64,000 nt of DNA from Paenibacillus kyungheensis (GCF_028606985.1 NZ_CP117416.1:1216001-1280000), one strand, 5' to 3'. Positions 47,578 to 56,651 are shown, counted from the stretch's first letter. The notes: generated by a model from the sequence alone, not told the origin. Numbers and translations: made by a program.

Positions 47578-47835
47578 TTGGATTACTTTGAAAAATATCC
47601 GATTGGAAATTGTTGTGTTTGCTCACAAGGATGGGTTGTGATTGTTAAAGAAATTTCCATTCCAAAATATTTTGTGTATTGCAATGAGTGCGAAACAGAA
47701 TGAGCTCATCCTGAAGATTTTATACTTAGACAAAAGAGCTCAAGGTTTAAATATGAAGATTTCTCTGAACCGAATGATAAAGAAGTGGTCGATATAGGTT
47801 GGTATAAATATATTGATCAAACCATGTTACAATAA
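47578..47835 (+). pseudogene. Small Cys-rich protein gene broken by an in-frame TGA
   Basis: TTG 47578 with AAGGAGGG upstream opens a frame reading MDYFEKYPIGNCCVC and later YFVYCNECETE, then TGA (47701-47703), then AHPEDFILRQKSSRF in the same frame to TAA at 47833-47835. The intact product would be 85 residues with two Cys pairs (CCVC, CNEC), a zinc-ribbon look. Family logic suggests Trp (TGG) at the stop. The frame after the stop keeps coding character (FKYEDFSEPNDKEVVDIGW), so the mutation is recent or a sequencing error. Confidence 0.72.
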
Positions 47836-47874
47836 AACAAACAACTGATTTTCATCAACAAAGGAGAATATACA

Positions 47875-48171
47875 ATGAATATCACGATACGTAATGCTCA
47901 ATTGGAGCAAGTGCCTGAACCGGATAAAGGATATATTGGCAAAGTGGAATTAGTCGTCGAAGGGCATGCTGAACCTTATGAAGTGACACTATTCACCAAG
48001 CGTGGCAAAGAGTGGGATTATAGCTTGCACTTTCTCAATGAACCCGGTAAAGAAGAAGAAATTCTTGCACTGGAAACGCTGATTAGTGAAGATGATGATA
48101 CGTTTGATCGTATTATTGATGCGGTTTGGGATTTTTATGAAGCGAATGAAGAAAACTCTGCTTCCGAATAA
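47875..48171 (+). CDS. Small acidic hypothetical protein
   Basis: A 98-residue soluble acidic protein; the beta-rich first half (GKVELVVEGHAEPYEVTLFT) and helical second half (DDTFDRIIDAVWDFYEANEE) are consistent with one small alpha/beta domain. No family recognised. ATG 47875 has AAAGGAG 9 bases upstream. A strong terminator follows. Confidence 0.75.
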   Translation: MNITIRNAQLEQVPEPDKGYIGKVELVVEGHAEPYEVTLFTKRGKEWDYSLHFLNEPGKEEEILALETLISEDDDTFDRIIDAVWDFYEANEENSASE

Positions 48172-48194
48172 ATCATAGCCAACCTATGAAGAAG

Positions 48195-48240
48195 TAGCTA
48201 ATATCCGTCATCATTAGACAGGATATTAGCTATTTTTTGT
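48195..48240 (+). terminator. Terminator at the end of the fosB-fusion gene group
   Basis: TAGCTAATATCC pairs with GGATATTAGCTA around 14 bases, followed by TTTTTTGTTATTTTT. Confidence 0.92.
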
Positions 48241-48434
48241 TATTTTTACATACAATGGAGTTATAACACTTGGCGTAAAGGGTTATTATAGGATAATATG
48301 CAAAAGAAGAGCTATTCCATATTCATATATCTAATGAGAGAAAGTAGGAGTTCCAGGCGGCATGATTTTGATGCAGCAATAATTGCACACATCGTAGCTT
48401 ATAATAGACAGCACATATGGAAGGGAGATGTATG

Positions 48435-49034
48435 ATGATTGGTTTTTTTCGTAACAAAACGGTTCCTTTAGCTGATCAGTGGACACGTCTGAAAGAAGCA
48501 GGTATTACCGTAAATGAAGGAATTAGTCTTGAACATTTAATGAGTGGTAAAGATAAAGCTTGGTTTGAGGAGAAGCCTTATGTGCATCTATTGATCGCAT
48601 TGGGCGGGCAGACATTGATCGAAGAAGAATGGGCAAATCATACAAGTAATATCTGGTATGTGGATCTCAAAGCGGTAGAAGATACCGATATTTATACTCA
48701 ACTGGCGGAGCGTATGGTGCAAATGACCGATGGCGCCCTTGAAATGAAACATATTCGCAGTTGTGTCGATCATGAGAAACGCAATGTACTGTTTTCGTTT
48801 ATCTATCACGGAGAACGGATAGAATGGAATTTGGAGTATAAAAATGAATGGATCGATAAAAGCTTTTTCGATCATATGATTGCGCTGGATCGCACACGTA
48901 ATCCAGAACGACAATTTGTTGCTAGCCCGCAAGATCATCATTTATTGATTGCATATATTGATCAGAAGCAGTTCAAACAGCTTAACAAATGGATCAAACC
49001 CGAGTTTGAATTATGGGATAATGGAGCTCGTTAA
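48435..49034 (+). CDS. Hypothetical protein of about 199 residues
   Basis: A soluble protein of mixed alpha/beta character (PYVHLLIALGGQTLIEEEWA, ERIEWNLEYKNEWIDKSFFD). No family recognised. AAGGGAG lies 7 bases before ATG 48435; the adjacent ATG 48432 is equally possible. Single gene flanked by terminators. Confidence 0.75.
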   Translation: MIGFFRNKTVPLADQWTRLKEAGITVNEGISLEHLMSGKDKAWFEEKPYVHLLIALGGQTLIEEEWANHTSNIWYVDLKAVEDTDIYTQLAERMVQMTDGALEMKHIRSCVDHEKRNVLFSFIYHGERIEWNLEYKNEWIDKSFFDHMIALDRTRNPERQFVASPQDHHLLIAYIDQKQFKQLNKWIKPEFELWDNGAR

Positions 49035-49038
49035 TCGC

Positions 49039-49093
49039 AAAATGGATCGAATAGCTACCTGAGATAACAAGGTGTGCTAATCGATCCATTTTT
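49039..49093. terminator. Bidirectional terminator between converging genes
   Basis: AAAATGGATCGA pairs perfectly with TCGATCCATTTT (12 bp); the inner part also pairs (TAGCTACCT with AGGTGTGCTA). Confidence 0.9.
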
Positions 49094-49105
49094 GGATTCA
49101 ACTTA

Positions 49106-49813
49106 TTATTTAATAAATATGCCACCAAAAGGAATCACTTCACGTAGCACTCGCTTGAACAATCCATCGCCTTGCAAATGCTTTTCCAGTTCGCCACTAT
49201 CATGCCCACTTTGAATCAGTACCGAGCCATTACCTGTCATTTGCCATTGATAATGCATATGCTGGCTAGCCAGATGATTACCATAGACACTTAACTTCAA
49301 TTGAGCATTCTCAGGATAAGCAAGTAGACTACGAGCATCTACATATAAAGGTTCGGTAGGATGCAGTTTCATTTCAACAACAGCACCTTTGGTCAAAATA
49401 CCGATTTCACCTTCACCGCTAAATTTTACTTTGATCGCATCACGGGTAATTAACATATTTTTGAACTGTAAGAGTCGGGTTTGCATTTTGATGCCGTCTG
49501 TATAATAAAAAAGGTGTCGGAAATCATAAAGAAGATCACTACCACCACTAATAGGAATAGGCATCAAATTAAAACCGGGGGGAAGAGAAGCGATAAATCG
49601 GCATGAACCTGTAAAGTCAGCTCGAATCAGATTACGTTTGCGGTACATTCCTTTAACATCCATAAAGCGATCACTGCGTCCTCCAGAAGGGCCGGTATAT
49701 GCTATCACTTGACCGGGATGGAGCATATGCAATTTTTCTGCTTCATCTAGTACAATCGTTACCGCTTGTCCGGACGAAGGCATTTTGGTTGATTGTTGCC
49801 ATTCCAAGTGCAA
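49106..49813 (-). CDS. AIM24-family protein
   Basis: A 235-residue protein with the AIM24/tryptophan-RNA-binding-attenuator-like double-beta-helix pattern: HPGQVIAYTGPSGGR, a central KGAVVEMKLHPTEPLYVDAR, and a glycine-rich end VLREVIPFGGIFIK. Function of bacterial members is unknown. TTG 49813 is chosen because AGGAGG lies 7 bases upstream. It is 63 bases downstream of, and on the same strand as, the exported coiled-coil protein gene. Confidence 0.78.
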   Translation of the reverse strand: MHLEWQQSTKMPSSGQAVTIVLDEAEKLHMLHPGQVIAYTGPSGGRSDRFMDVKGMYRKRNLIRADFTGSCRFIASLPPGFNLMPIPISGGSDLLYDFRHLFYYTDGIKMQTRLLQFKNMLITRDAIKVKFSGEGEIGILTKGAVVEMKLHPTEPLYVDARSLLAYPENAQLKLSVYGNHLASQHMHYQWQMTGNGSVLIQSGHDSGELEKHLQGDGLFKRVLREVIPFGGIFIK

Positions 49814-49876
49814 AAGGGTTCCTCCTGAAATTTATAATTAATATAGTCAATGTTTTCTTTTCGATCAATCGTATCA

Positions 49877-50290
49877 TTAACGACGACGTAAGCCAAAACG
49901 GATCAGACGGGTAGATATAAAGAAAAGTACAACTATCCCTATAGCAGTAAAGACTAATCCTTTCCAAAAACGAGCGCTTTGTGCACGATCAGCTTCCGAT
50001 TGCTTGAGTTGTTCTACTGTTTGTGCGAGTAAAGCATTTTGTTCAGCCAGACGTGCATTTTCTGTACGATAAGCTTCTATATTCGATTGAGCTTGATCAA
50101 GTTTATTTAATGCCTGATCATACCCTTGTTTGAGTTCATTCACTTCCTGGGGCAAATTCGTAAAAGTCTCAATCCCATTTTTGTAGTCTTCCCACCAACC
50201 TGCATGTGCCATCGTCTGGCTTGTAAATAGCCCTGATAATACGATGAAGCCGACCAAAAATATTCGTAACGGTTGAGTCCTTTTTGGCAT
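49877..50290 (-). CDS. Exported coiled-coil protein with C-terminal membrane anchor
   Basis: A 137-residue protein: N-terminal signal segment (FLVGFIVLSGLFTSQTMAHA, plausible cleavage after AHA), a coiled coil (residues 45-105, YDQALNKLDQAQSNIEAYRT), then a membrane segment and a short basic tail RLIRFGLRRR. No named family. ATG 50290 follows GAAAGGGGG. Confidence 0.7.
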   Translation of the reverse strand: MPKRTQPLRIFLVGFIVLSGLFTSQTMAHAGWWEDYKNGIETFTNLPQEVNELKQGYDQALNKLDQAQSNIEAYRTENARLAEQNALLAQTVEQLKQSEADRAQSARFWKGLVFTAIGIVVLFFISTRLIRFGLRRR

Positions 50291-50536
50291 TGTGATCCCC
50301 CTTTCTTTTCAATAGATTCAGTGTAAAGATGTATCATAATACATATACCCTAATATTACATGGTTTATAGGAAAAAATACATTTTGTTCTATATGACTCA
50401 GATACATTTCCGGCAAAAACATATGAAAGATGTTTAACTTCTTCTAAATACGGGTAATACTAAGACAGGCCAAGAAAAATTTCCAGTTCCACCACATACA
50501 AATACGAAGATTAACTATACTAGGAGTGAAAGAAAA

Positions 50537-50704
50537 ATGTACAATTCTAACTTTGATCATAATTACAGAAAGATTCAAATTACAGTAAATGGCGAGCCAG
50601 TAGGCGACGGTTTGGTATTAGATCGTGTCACTTATGCACCTTTACGTGAAGAAGACAATCAAGCAGATAAAGCGAATCAACATCAAGCCATATCTTCTAT
50701 CTAA
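50537..50704 (+). CDS. Small protein of 55 residues
   Basis: ATG 50537 with TAGGAGTG about 8 bases upstream opens a 55-codon frame. The central part KIQITVNGEPVGDGLVLDRV, followed by TYAPLRE, resembles the beta-hairpin of copper-amine-oxidase-N-type stalk domains found in Paenibacillus surface proteins, but there is no signal peptide. Possibly a small domain protein; function unknown. Confidence 0.6.
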   Translation: MYNSNFDHNYRKIQITVNGEPVGDGLVLDRVTYAPLREEDNQADKANQHQAISSI

Positions 50705-50737
50705 ATAAACATTAATATAATGAGTATCACCGATAGA

Positions 50738-50766
50738 CGCGGAGATCCACGACCCGCGGCTTTTTT
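50738..50766 (+). terminator. Probable terminator after the 55-residue gene
   Basis: CGCGG pairs with CCGCG around 11 bases and is followed shortly by six T. Confidence 0.55.
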
Positions 50767-50956
50767 ATATCTAAAATGATGTGTACGGAGCATCTACAAA
50801 GACAATAAGCCGTATAATTATTTTTTCTGTAGATAGAGAAAATGGTTATAGGGCTTTTTTGATAAATAAATAGGTAACATAGGTGTAGTAACTGCTTAAT
50901 ATCTATTATAATAAGTAAAATAGAGCATTAATTATGGATTGAAGGAGCCCAATACG

Positions 50957-51805
50957 ATGAACACTATGGAGAGTCAGGCTGAACTTGAACAAGCATTACA
51001 ACAGATTAAAAAGTGGGAAAAAAATCAAGGTGGTCTTATGTTTTGGGACAAATTGGGACGTATCCCTTTTATGATCCTCGATAAAATGACACCTAAAATG
51101 ATCCGTAACAAATTAGGAGTAGTCTTAAATGAGTTAGGACGTTTTATTCAAAGTGGAGGAACATATCTAATTTCATCCAAAGCAGTCCTGCAACGTCTAG
51201 CCAAAGAACAAGGTCAAGCTGAGCAAGAGCTAACGATATCACAAGCATCTCAATTACCTTTGCAAGTGATGAACAAAACAGCAGACTCTTTATCCAAAAA
51301 TCGTTCCAACTGGGCAGCGCTTCAAGGAGCAACAACAGGCATAGGCGGTATTTTCACTATTTCGGCAGATATTCCAGCAATGATTGGGATGTCGCTCAAA
51401 ATACTACAAGAGATTGCATTATGTTACGGTTATGATCCAAAAGATCCGAAAGAGCGTTTGTTTATTATGAAATGTCTGCAATTCGCTTCTTCTGATGTAG
51501 TAGGCAAAAAATCAATTTTAGCAGAATTATCAGATTTTGATCATGCAGATACATCCAAAGAAGTATTTTCACAAATGAAAGGGTGGCATGAAGTCATCAC
51601 CACCTATCGTGATAATTTTGGGATCAAAAAATTATTTCAATTGATCCCTGTTGCCGGGATTGCTTTTGGTGCATTTACGAACCATACTGCACTTGAAAGT
51701 GTCGCAGAAGCAGGTAAAATGTTGTATCGCAAACGTCGTATTCAAGAACGTCTACAAGAATTACAACAAGCTGAATCAAGTTCTCCTTCATTAGAAAAAA
51801 TGTAA
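50957..51805 (+). CDS. EcsC-family protein
   Basis: A 282-residue protein with the EcsC-type helical layout: WEKNQGGLMFWDKLGRIPFM at the start, the glycine-rich membrane-associated stretch GATTGIGGIFTISADIPAMI near residue 135, CYGYDPKDPKERLF, and the second glycine-rich segment VAGIAFGAFTNHT near 245. EcsC proteins are linked to ABC-type export and membrane processes; the mechanism is unclear. ATG 50957 has AAGGAG 9 bases upstream. Confidence 0.82.
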   Translation: MNTMESQAELEQALQQIKKWEKNQGGLMFWDKLGRIPFMILDKMTPKMIRNKLGVVLNELGRFIQSGGTYLISSKAVLQRLAKEQGQAEQELTISQASQLPLQVMNKTADSLSKNRSNWAALQGATTGIGGIFTISADIPAMIGMSLKILQEIALCYGYDPKDPKERLFIMKCLQFASSDVVGKKSILAELSDFDHADTSKEVFSQMKGWHEVITTYRDNFGIKKLFQLIPVAGIAFGAFTNHTALESVAEAGKMLYRKRRIQERLQELQQAESSSPSLEKM

Positions 51806-51866
51806 TAGAATAGATCTGATCGAGCAGGTTCTATGCTAAACATATGAATAGCTAATCATTGTAAAC

Positions 51867-51920
51867 AAAGACAAGCGTTCTCCATCGTAATCGTGGAGAT
51901 AACGCTTGTCTTTCTCTTTT
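51867..51920 (+). terminator. Terminator of the EcsC-like gene
   Basis: AAGACAAGCGTT and inner CTCCA pair with TGGAG and AACGCTTGTCTT, followed by TCTCTTTT. Confidence 0.9.
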
Positions 51921-51941
51921 ATACAAAAGCGAACATACGTG

Positions 51942-53015
51942 CTATAATGAGGGATGCATAACCTCGCCTTGAATAGGTGAAATGTTATTCACAAACTGTA
52001 CAGGTAACGAAGTAGAATCTGCCCAATTGGCTTGATCCATCACTTGAAAATGAATATGAGGTTCGCTGGAATTGCCAGAATTACCACATTGTCCGATCAC
52101 TTGTCCACGCTTCACCGTATCACCGACTTGTACTCTAATCGAATGTTGACGAAAATGAGCAAGCATACTGTATTCACGATCCGCATGTTGAATGATCACG
52201 TAATTACCAGCAGGCTGTTGTTCGTTTGTTGAACCTACAGGAGTATTATCTGCAATATCGTTCACGACTTTAATGATTTTGCCATCAGCAGGTGCAGTAA
52301 CCGGTCGGCCAAAAGCAAAGTAACTATTGTTCTTTTTCGCATTACCACGATAAGAAGATCCATTTTGAGTAACGATAAGATCATAAGCATAACGTTGATT
52401 CGGATATTCATAATGGTAATTGATTAGTGTATTAGAACCACCCCAGACCACTTGCCAGTTTTGCTGAACAGGTGGACTGAATATCGTTTGAGTCTGTATA
52501 TGATCTGTAGCAGGATACTTTTCTAGCTCGTTTACACGTAATCCTAAAATTGTATGATCTGGATAATCAGGAAGCTGATCAGCGAACACAGCAACGATTC
52601 CGCGGCGTTGTTGTTCGTCTACCCAGACTTTGCGAATCGTATGGTCTTGTTTGAGTTCAGATATAGCTTGGAATCCTTTGGCATCATCGCCAAACGAAGA
52701 AATAACTTTGAGAAACGTATCCCATGATACTTCTTCTTTGAAAGCTTGAGAAGTCTGAGAATAAATTTGCTCATAATTTCCTTTGACTAATTCATTTGCC
52801 AGATGATCGGGATGAATCGGATATTCTGATGTATCGCTAGGTGTGACACGCACAGATTGTGAAGTTTTATGCATAATTTGTTCTCCTGACTGTATCTTGA
52901 ATGATTTGCTAGTTACAGATGAAGAAGCTAGGTGGTCTGTATTACAACTGGTAAGCATCAGGCTCAATAGTGAACAATATAATGTAATACGGAGCAATTT
53001 TGATAATGTTCCCAT
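51942..53015 (-). CDS. M23 (LytM-type) peptidase lipoprotein
   Basis: A 357-residue lipoprotein with lipobox MLTSC near residue 24. A DUF3887-like domain follows (residues about 75-170, ANELVKGNYEQIYSQTSQAF), then a C-terminal M23 domain: VTAPADGKIIKVVND, HFRQHSIRVQVGDTVKRGQV, GNSGNSSEPHIHFQVMD. In the LytM domain the second zinc motif HxH is present (HIH); the first (HxxxD) is replaced by FGRPVTAPADG without the usual His, so it may be an inactive or regulatory LytM protein. Acts at the cell wall. ATG 53015 follows AAAGGAGCG. Confidence 0.85.
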   Translation of the reverse strand: MGTLSKLLRITLYCSLLSLMLTSCNTDHLASSSVTSKSFKIQSGEQIMHKTSQSVRVTPSDTSEYPIHPDHLANELVKGNYEQIYSQTSQAFKEEVSWDTFLKVISSFGDDAKGFQAISELKQDHTIRKVWVDEQQRRGIVAVFADQLPDYPDHTILGLRVNELEKYPATDHIQTQTIFSPPVQQNWQVVWGGSNTLINYHYEYPNQRYAYDLIVTQNGSSYRGNAKKNNSYFAFGRPVTAPADGKIIKVVNDIADNTPVGSTNEQQPAGNYVIIQHADREYSMLAHFRQHSIRVQVGDTVKRGQVIGQCGNSGNSSEPHIHFQVMDQANWADSTSLPVQFVNNISPIQGEVMHPSL

Positions 53016-53211
53016 ATGAACGCTCCTTTAAAAGATGTTAGAAAATGTGCTTGGATTCTTATGTGATGTCTTTATAGCTATCTTACTATGAATAATCAGG
53101 ATAAAAAGGCGAATAGTAAAAATTTAACATTCATCTAACAAATCAAACATTTCATTTACAAAACAACATGAATAACTGGATGTGCTTGGCAGAAAGGAAG
53201 ATTTTTTTATT

Positions 53212-53925
53212 ATGATGGGTAAATCGCATTTTATTATTAGTACCGGCGTCACCGTTTCGTTGATGACACTTGCAGGAATACCGGTGACATCAGCAGCTGT
53301 TGTTGCAGCGGTTGTTAGTTCTTTATTACCCGATATCGATGAGCCTAATTCACTGCTTGTCTCCAAAACATTATCTGAACCTCTATTGCGCGTATTACAG
53401 ACGATTATGCTGGTATCGGTCGTATGGATTTTGTGGCAAGGGCTTTTTGGAATGCCGTGGGATATAGGGATCGCAGTAGCTGTTGTCTTTATAGCTTTTT
53501 TGCCTGTTCGTTCTTTGCGCAAATTTGTGATGTTTATGATTGGAGTCGGTATGATTATTTATGGCCGAGATATAGCTCCATGGAATTATATGGCAGGTAG
53601 TCTGCTGATTATTTGTACCTTTTTACCTCACCGGGGATTAACTCATACGATCTATGGTACAGCCGCATGGTCAGCATTGTTGTATGGAACGACTGCTCAT
53701 CTAGGCAAAAGTATCTGGATAGCGGGCGGAGTTTCTTATTTTCTACATTTATTAGCTGATTCTCTTACCAACCGAGGCGTAAAATTATTGCCACCGCTTA
53801 AATGGAGATTACGTTTTAATCTGATGAGCACAGGAACTAAAAAAGGCGATAAATTTGAAAATATATGTATCGTATTGACACTTATTTTGCTAGGGATCGT
53901 CTTTTTACCGAAGTTATCAGGGTAG
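53212..53925 (+). CDS. YdjM-family membrane-bound metal-dependent hydrolase
   Basis: A 237-residue membrane protein opening with MMGKSHFIISTGVTVSL. It keeps the polar motifs that bind metal in this family: early His (GKSH), LLPDIDEPNS near residue 45, PHRGLTHTIYG near residue 142 and HLLADSLTNRGVKLLPP near 185. Members of the family are annotated as LexA-regulated or phospholipase-like hydrolases; activity is unproven. AAAGGAAG precedes the start; ATG 53215 is also possible. Confidence 0.85.
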   Translation: MMGKSHFIISTGVTVSLMTLAGIPVTSAAVVAAVVSSLLPDIDEPNSLLVSKTLSEPLLRVLQTIMLVSVVWILWQGLFGMPWDIGIAVAVVFIAFLPVRSLRKFVMFMIGVGMIIYGRDIAPWNYMAGSLLIICTFLPHRGLTHTIYGTAAWSALLYGTTAHLGKSIWIAGGVSYFLHLLADSLTNRGVKLLPPLKWRLRFNLMSTGTKKGDKFENICIVLTLILLGIVFLPKLSG

Positions 53926-54038
53926 AACGAAAAAAAGTATACACAATCATAAAAGAATCTTGCAGGAAGTTCCCTCTGTATCGCCAATTGATATAGTAAG
54001 CATTTCAATCTATAACTAAGCGACAGGGGGAAAAAGCA

Positions 54039-55466
54039 ATGAGTGAGCAACCGATGAATGAACAAGAACGTGAAATGATGGAAAAGCTGATGGAAGTACA
54101 GGGTGGGGTACATAATTACAGCAGTGAGGAATCTTGGGTTAAGCCAGAAGATCCGTTCATTTTGGAACGATTAGAATGGTTCAAAGATCAGAAGCTAGGG
54201 CTGATGATGCATTGGGGGCCTTATTCACAGCTAGGGGTAGTCGAATCCTGGGCGCTTAGTGATGATGATGGCGATTGGTCAAGAGACGGGATCGATTGGC
54301 AACAGGACAAAGAAGAATTGAAAAGAGAGTATTTCGATCTGAACAAAACATTTAATCCGATCCGCTTTCAACCGGAAGTCTGGGCAGAACTTGCGGCAGA
54401 AGGTGGATTCAAATATTTAAATTTTACAACCAAACATCATGATGGATTTTGTATGTGGGATACGCACACAACCGATTATCGTATTACAGGCAAAGACACT
54501 CCTTTTCATCAGCATAAATACGCCGATATTGTAGGCAATGTGTTCAATGCTTTTCGGGAAAAAGGATTAGCAATCTCTGCTTATTTCTCCAAAGCGGATT
54601 GGCATACGCCATATTACTGGGCAGATGGCATGGAACGTGGACAAAATTCATGGCGCGGGCCTTCTTATGATCCTGCTCAATATCCATGGTTATGGGAAAA
54701 GTTTGTTGAATTTACGCATGAGCAGATTTTGGAATTGTTGACGAAGTACGGACGGATTGATGTACTGTGGTTAGATGCAGGATGGGTTAGACCAGGTAAA
54801 GGCAATCAAGATATTCGTCTGGGTGAAGTGGTGGAAAAAGCACGTAAACAGCAACCGTGGTTATTGTCAGCAGATCGTACTGTAGGAGGAGCTTATGAAA
54901 ATATAGTAACCCCTGAACAGACAGTTCCAGAACATGCGATGTCGATTCCATGGGAAAGCTGTGTGACGATGGGAACTTCGTTTTCTTTCCGCTATGAAGA
55001 CAACTACAAGTCAGTGCGTGAATTAGTGCATATGTTAATGGAGATTGTCGCCAAAGGTGGTAATCTAGCGCTGAATGTAGGGCCACAACCGGATGGACGT
55101 TTGCCAGAAGGAGCTATCGATCGGATCAAAGGATTGGGCGCTTGGCTAAATGTGTATGGAGAAGCTGTATATGGAACACGCAGTGTTGCACCTGTGTATA
55201 CACAAGGATGGGCTTTTACAGGTAAAGCAGCTCAGCAGACAGTCTATGCTTCGTATTTATATGCGAACGAAGCGATAGTGGTTCCGTCTACAATCAGTAT
55301 TCCTTATATGGAACAGATCGCAAGTATCGATTTATTAGGCGAAGAAGTCATTGAAGGATTAGACTTTGAACAAAATGAAGAAGGTATTGTGGTGAAATTG
55401 CCTGCATCTGTAACCGATGTAACAAGTGCGCCAATTGCTCATGTATTTCGTATTCAACAATCTTAA
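54039..55466 (+). CDS. Alpha-L-fucosidase, glycoside hydrolase family 29
   Basis: A 475-residue enzyme without signal peptide. GH29 hallmarks are GLMMHWGPYSQLGVVESW, FTTKHHDGFCMWDTHTTDYR and the nucleophile Asp246 in VLWLDAGWVRPG; VAKGGNLALNVGPQPDG closes the barrel. It removes terminal alpha-L-fucose. ATG 54039 follows AGGGGG. It lies about 30 kb from the mannosidase block, as a single gene with its own terminator. Fucose is a common N-glycan decoration, so it may complement that locus. Confidence 0.93.
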   Translation: MSEQPMNEQEREMMEKLMEVQGGVHNYSSEESWVKPEDPFILERLEWFKDQKLGLMMHWGPYSQLGVVESWALSDDDGDWSRDGIDWQQDKEELKREYFDLNKTFNPIRFQPEVWAELAAEGGFKYLNFTTKHHDGFCMWDTHTTDYRITGKDTPFHQHKYADIVGNVFNAFREKGLAISAYFSKADWHTPYYWADGMERGQNSWRGPSYDPAQYPWLWEKFVEFTHEQILELLTKYGRIDVLWLDAGWVRPGKGNQDIRLGEVVEKARKQQPWLLSADRTVGGAYENIVTPEQTVPEHAMSIPWESCVTMGTSFSFRYEDNYKSVRELVHMLMEIVAKGGNLALNVGPQPDGRLPEGAIDRIKGLGAWLNVYGEAVYGTRSVAPVYTQGWAFTGKAAQQTVYASYLYANEAIVVPSTISIPYMEQIASIDLLGEEVIEGLDFEQNEEGIVVKLPASVTDVTSAPIAHVFRIQQS

Positions 55467-55489
55467 AAGATAATATAGATCTGTACAGT

Positions 55490-55521
55490 AAAAAGAGTGG
55501 TTATCTAAAACCACTCTTTTT
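55490..55521 (+). terminator. Terminator of the fucosidase gene
   Basis: AAAAAGAGTGGTT pairs with AACCACTCTTTTT around a 5-base loop. Confidence 0.93.
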
Positions 55522-55568
55522 GTGTAGGCAATATAAGCTTAAAAACGTTAAAAAGAACGTATGTTCGA

Positions 55569-55982
55569 TTAATAATCAAAAAAATAATACATCTCTGGTG
55601 GGATGCCTGTTCGTTTAGCAAAAGCTTCGGTCGTTTCTCCTATTCGTTGTTCTTGTCCAACTGTTAGTAATGTAATCGCAAAATAGTTGGCTTGTCTTTC
55701 TAATTTACCCGGCCAGAAGTAAGAATGTTCTTCTAAAAAAAAGCGATTAATGCCTTTATGCAGTCGGTCATGTCCCAGTTCGTGCGCACATACGAATCGC
55801 TGCCATTGATCCGAAAGCCCTTCATTAATAATAATAAAGCGTCGTCTCAATTTTTTGTAATACAATCCCTTGGTTGATTTCCCAAGATCCATATAGCGAA
55901 TATGTATGCCGAGCGCTTCAGCAATTTCAAAAGGGCAATTGGTTTTATATTTGCGGACCAGATGAGCTGCGTTCTCTTCCAT
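55569..55982 (-). CDS. immA: ImmA/IrrE-type metallopeptidase
   Basis: A 137-residue protein with the zinc motif HELGH in RFVCAHELGHDRLHKG near residue 75. ImmA proteases cut ImmR-type repressors to release mobile or prophage genes after DNA damage. The start at ATG 55982 (MEENAAHLV) has GGAGGTGG about 9 bases upstream; an in-frame ATG at 56063 would translate the inverted-repeat leader and is rejected. It lies downstream of, and on the same strand as, the Xre repressor gene, the usual immR-immA order, with an unusual 155-base gap full of GCGCTT repeats. Confidence 0.88.
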   Translation of the reverse strand: MEENAAHLVRKYKTNCPFEIAEALGIHIRYMDLGKSTKGLYYKKLRRRFIIINEGLSDQWQRFVCAHELGHDRLHKGINRFFLEEHSYFWPGKLERQANYFAITLLTVGQEQRIGETTEAFAKRTGIPPEMYYFFDY

Positions 55983-56001
55983 CGTTACAAGCCACCTCCG
56001 A

Positions 56002-56105
56002 GCGCTTAGTCGAATAAGCGCGACTTCTTCTAGTCTGATAAGAAAGTGATTTTTACAAAGCAAAACTTCTTTCGTCCAAGCGCTTGGTAGTAAAAGCGCC
56101 TTTTT
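56002..56105 (-). promoter_or_regulatory. GCGCTT/AAGCGC inverted repeats between repressor gene and immA
   Basis: GCGCTTA (56002-56008) pairs with TAAGCGC (56015-56021). CCAAGCGCTTGG (56076-56087) is a perfect palindrome and can alternatively pair with AAGCGCC near 56094-56100. The segments allow mutually exclusive hairpins in the immA leader. Role unknown. Confidence 0.5.
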
Positions 56106-56137
56106 TCTATAGAATACGTATACATAAGATAAAGTGT

Positions 56138-56581
56138 TTATTTGGATGTAGAATCGTCAGAAGAAAGAGGTTTCCGTTTGTTCATTTGCTTGGCTTCCCA
56201 GAACAAACCGGTTAATACATCTTTGATCCGTTGCTTATCTTCATCATCCAGTGGCACTCCATCAAACATTAATTCACCATCTTCCTCTAACATTTTTTTA
56301 AAATCTCTTTTATCACGCGAACTAGCCCACTCGGGAATTTGTTCCGCTTCTTCAGGGCGCAAATATCCTGCTTGATCCATCATTTCGGAATAAGAAATAG
56401 CTAGCGCTTTGGCTAGTTTTTCGATCGTTTGTGGCTTAGGCACACCACGTCTACCATTTTCGATCCGTGAAATTTGTGAAGTGCTGATGCCGGCGATCTC
56501 TGCCAACTGATTAATACTCCAGTGTTTTTGCTCACGTATTTGCTTCAAATATAGACCAAATGAAAGATTATCCACCGACAA
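56138..56581 (-). CDS. immR: Xre-family repressor (ImmR-like)
   Basis: A 147-residue protein. The helix-turn-helix spans residues 8-65 (YLKQIREQKHWSINQLAEIA, ISTSQISRIENGRRGVPKP), followed by an acidic oligomerisation/cleavage region typical of ImmR/SinR-like repressors. Start TTG 56581 has AAAGGG upstream, GTG 56575 is possible. It is divergent from arpU and tail genes; four TTGCCNNNNGGT sites lie in between and are the likely operators. Cleavage by the neighbouring ImmA would induce the cluster. Confidence 0.85.
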   Translation of the reverse strand: MSVDNLSFGLYLKQIREQKHWSINQLAEIAGISTSQISRIENGRRGVPKPQTIEKLAKALAISYSEMMDQAGYLRPEEAEQIPEWASSRDKRDFKKMLEEDGELMFDGVPLDDEDKQRIKDVLTGLFWEAKQMNKRKPLSSDDSTSK

Positions 56582-56651
56582 TACACCCTTTCTATAGGTA
56601 CACTTGCGAAATATTCAATGAAAGTAAGAACACTTATAATATACCCTAGTA

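Noticed and set aside
47701-47703. TGA in the small Cys-rich gene as a selenocysteine codon
   Set aside because: No hairpin fitting a SECIS element directly follows, the family context suggests Trp, and no selenoprotein machinery is visible here.
55555-55567. LexA-like box GAACGTATGTTCG
   Set aside because: A good match to the DinR box, but it lies at the 3' end of immA with no promoter or gene start next to it.
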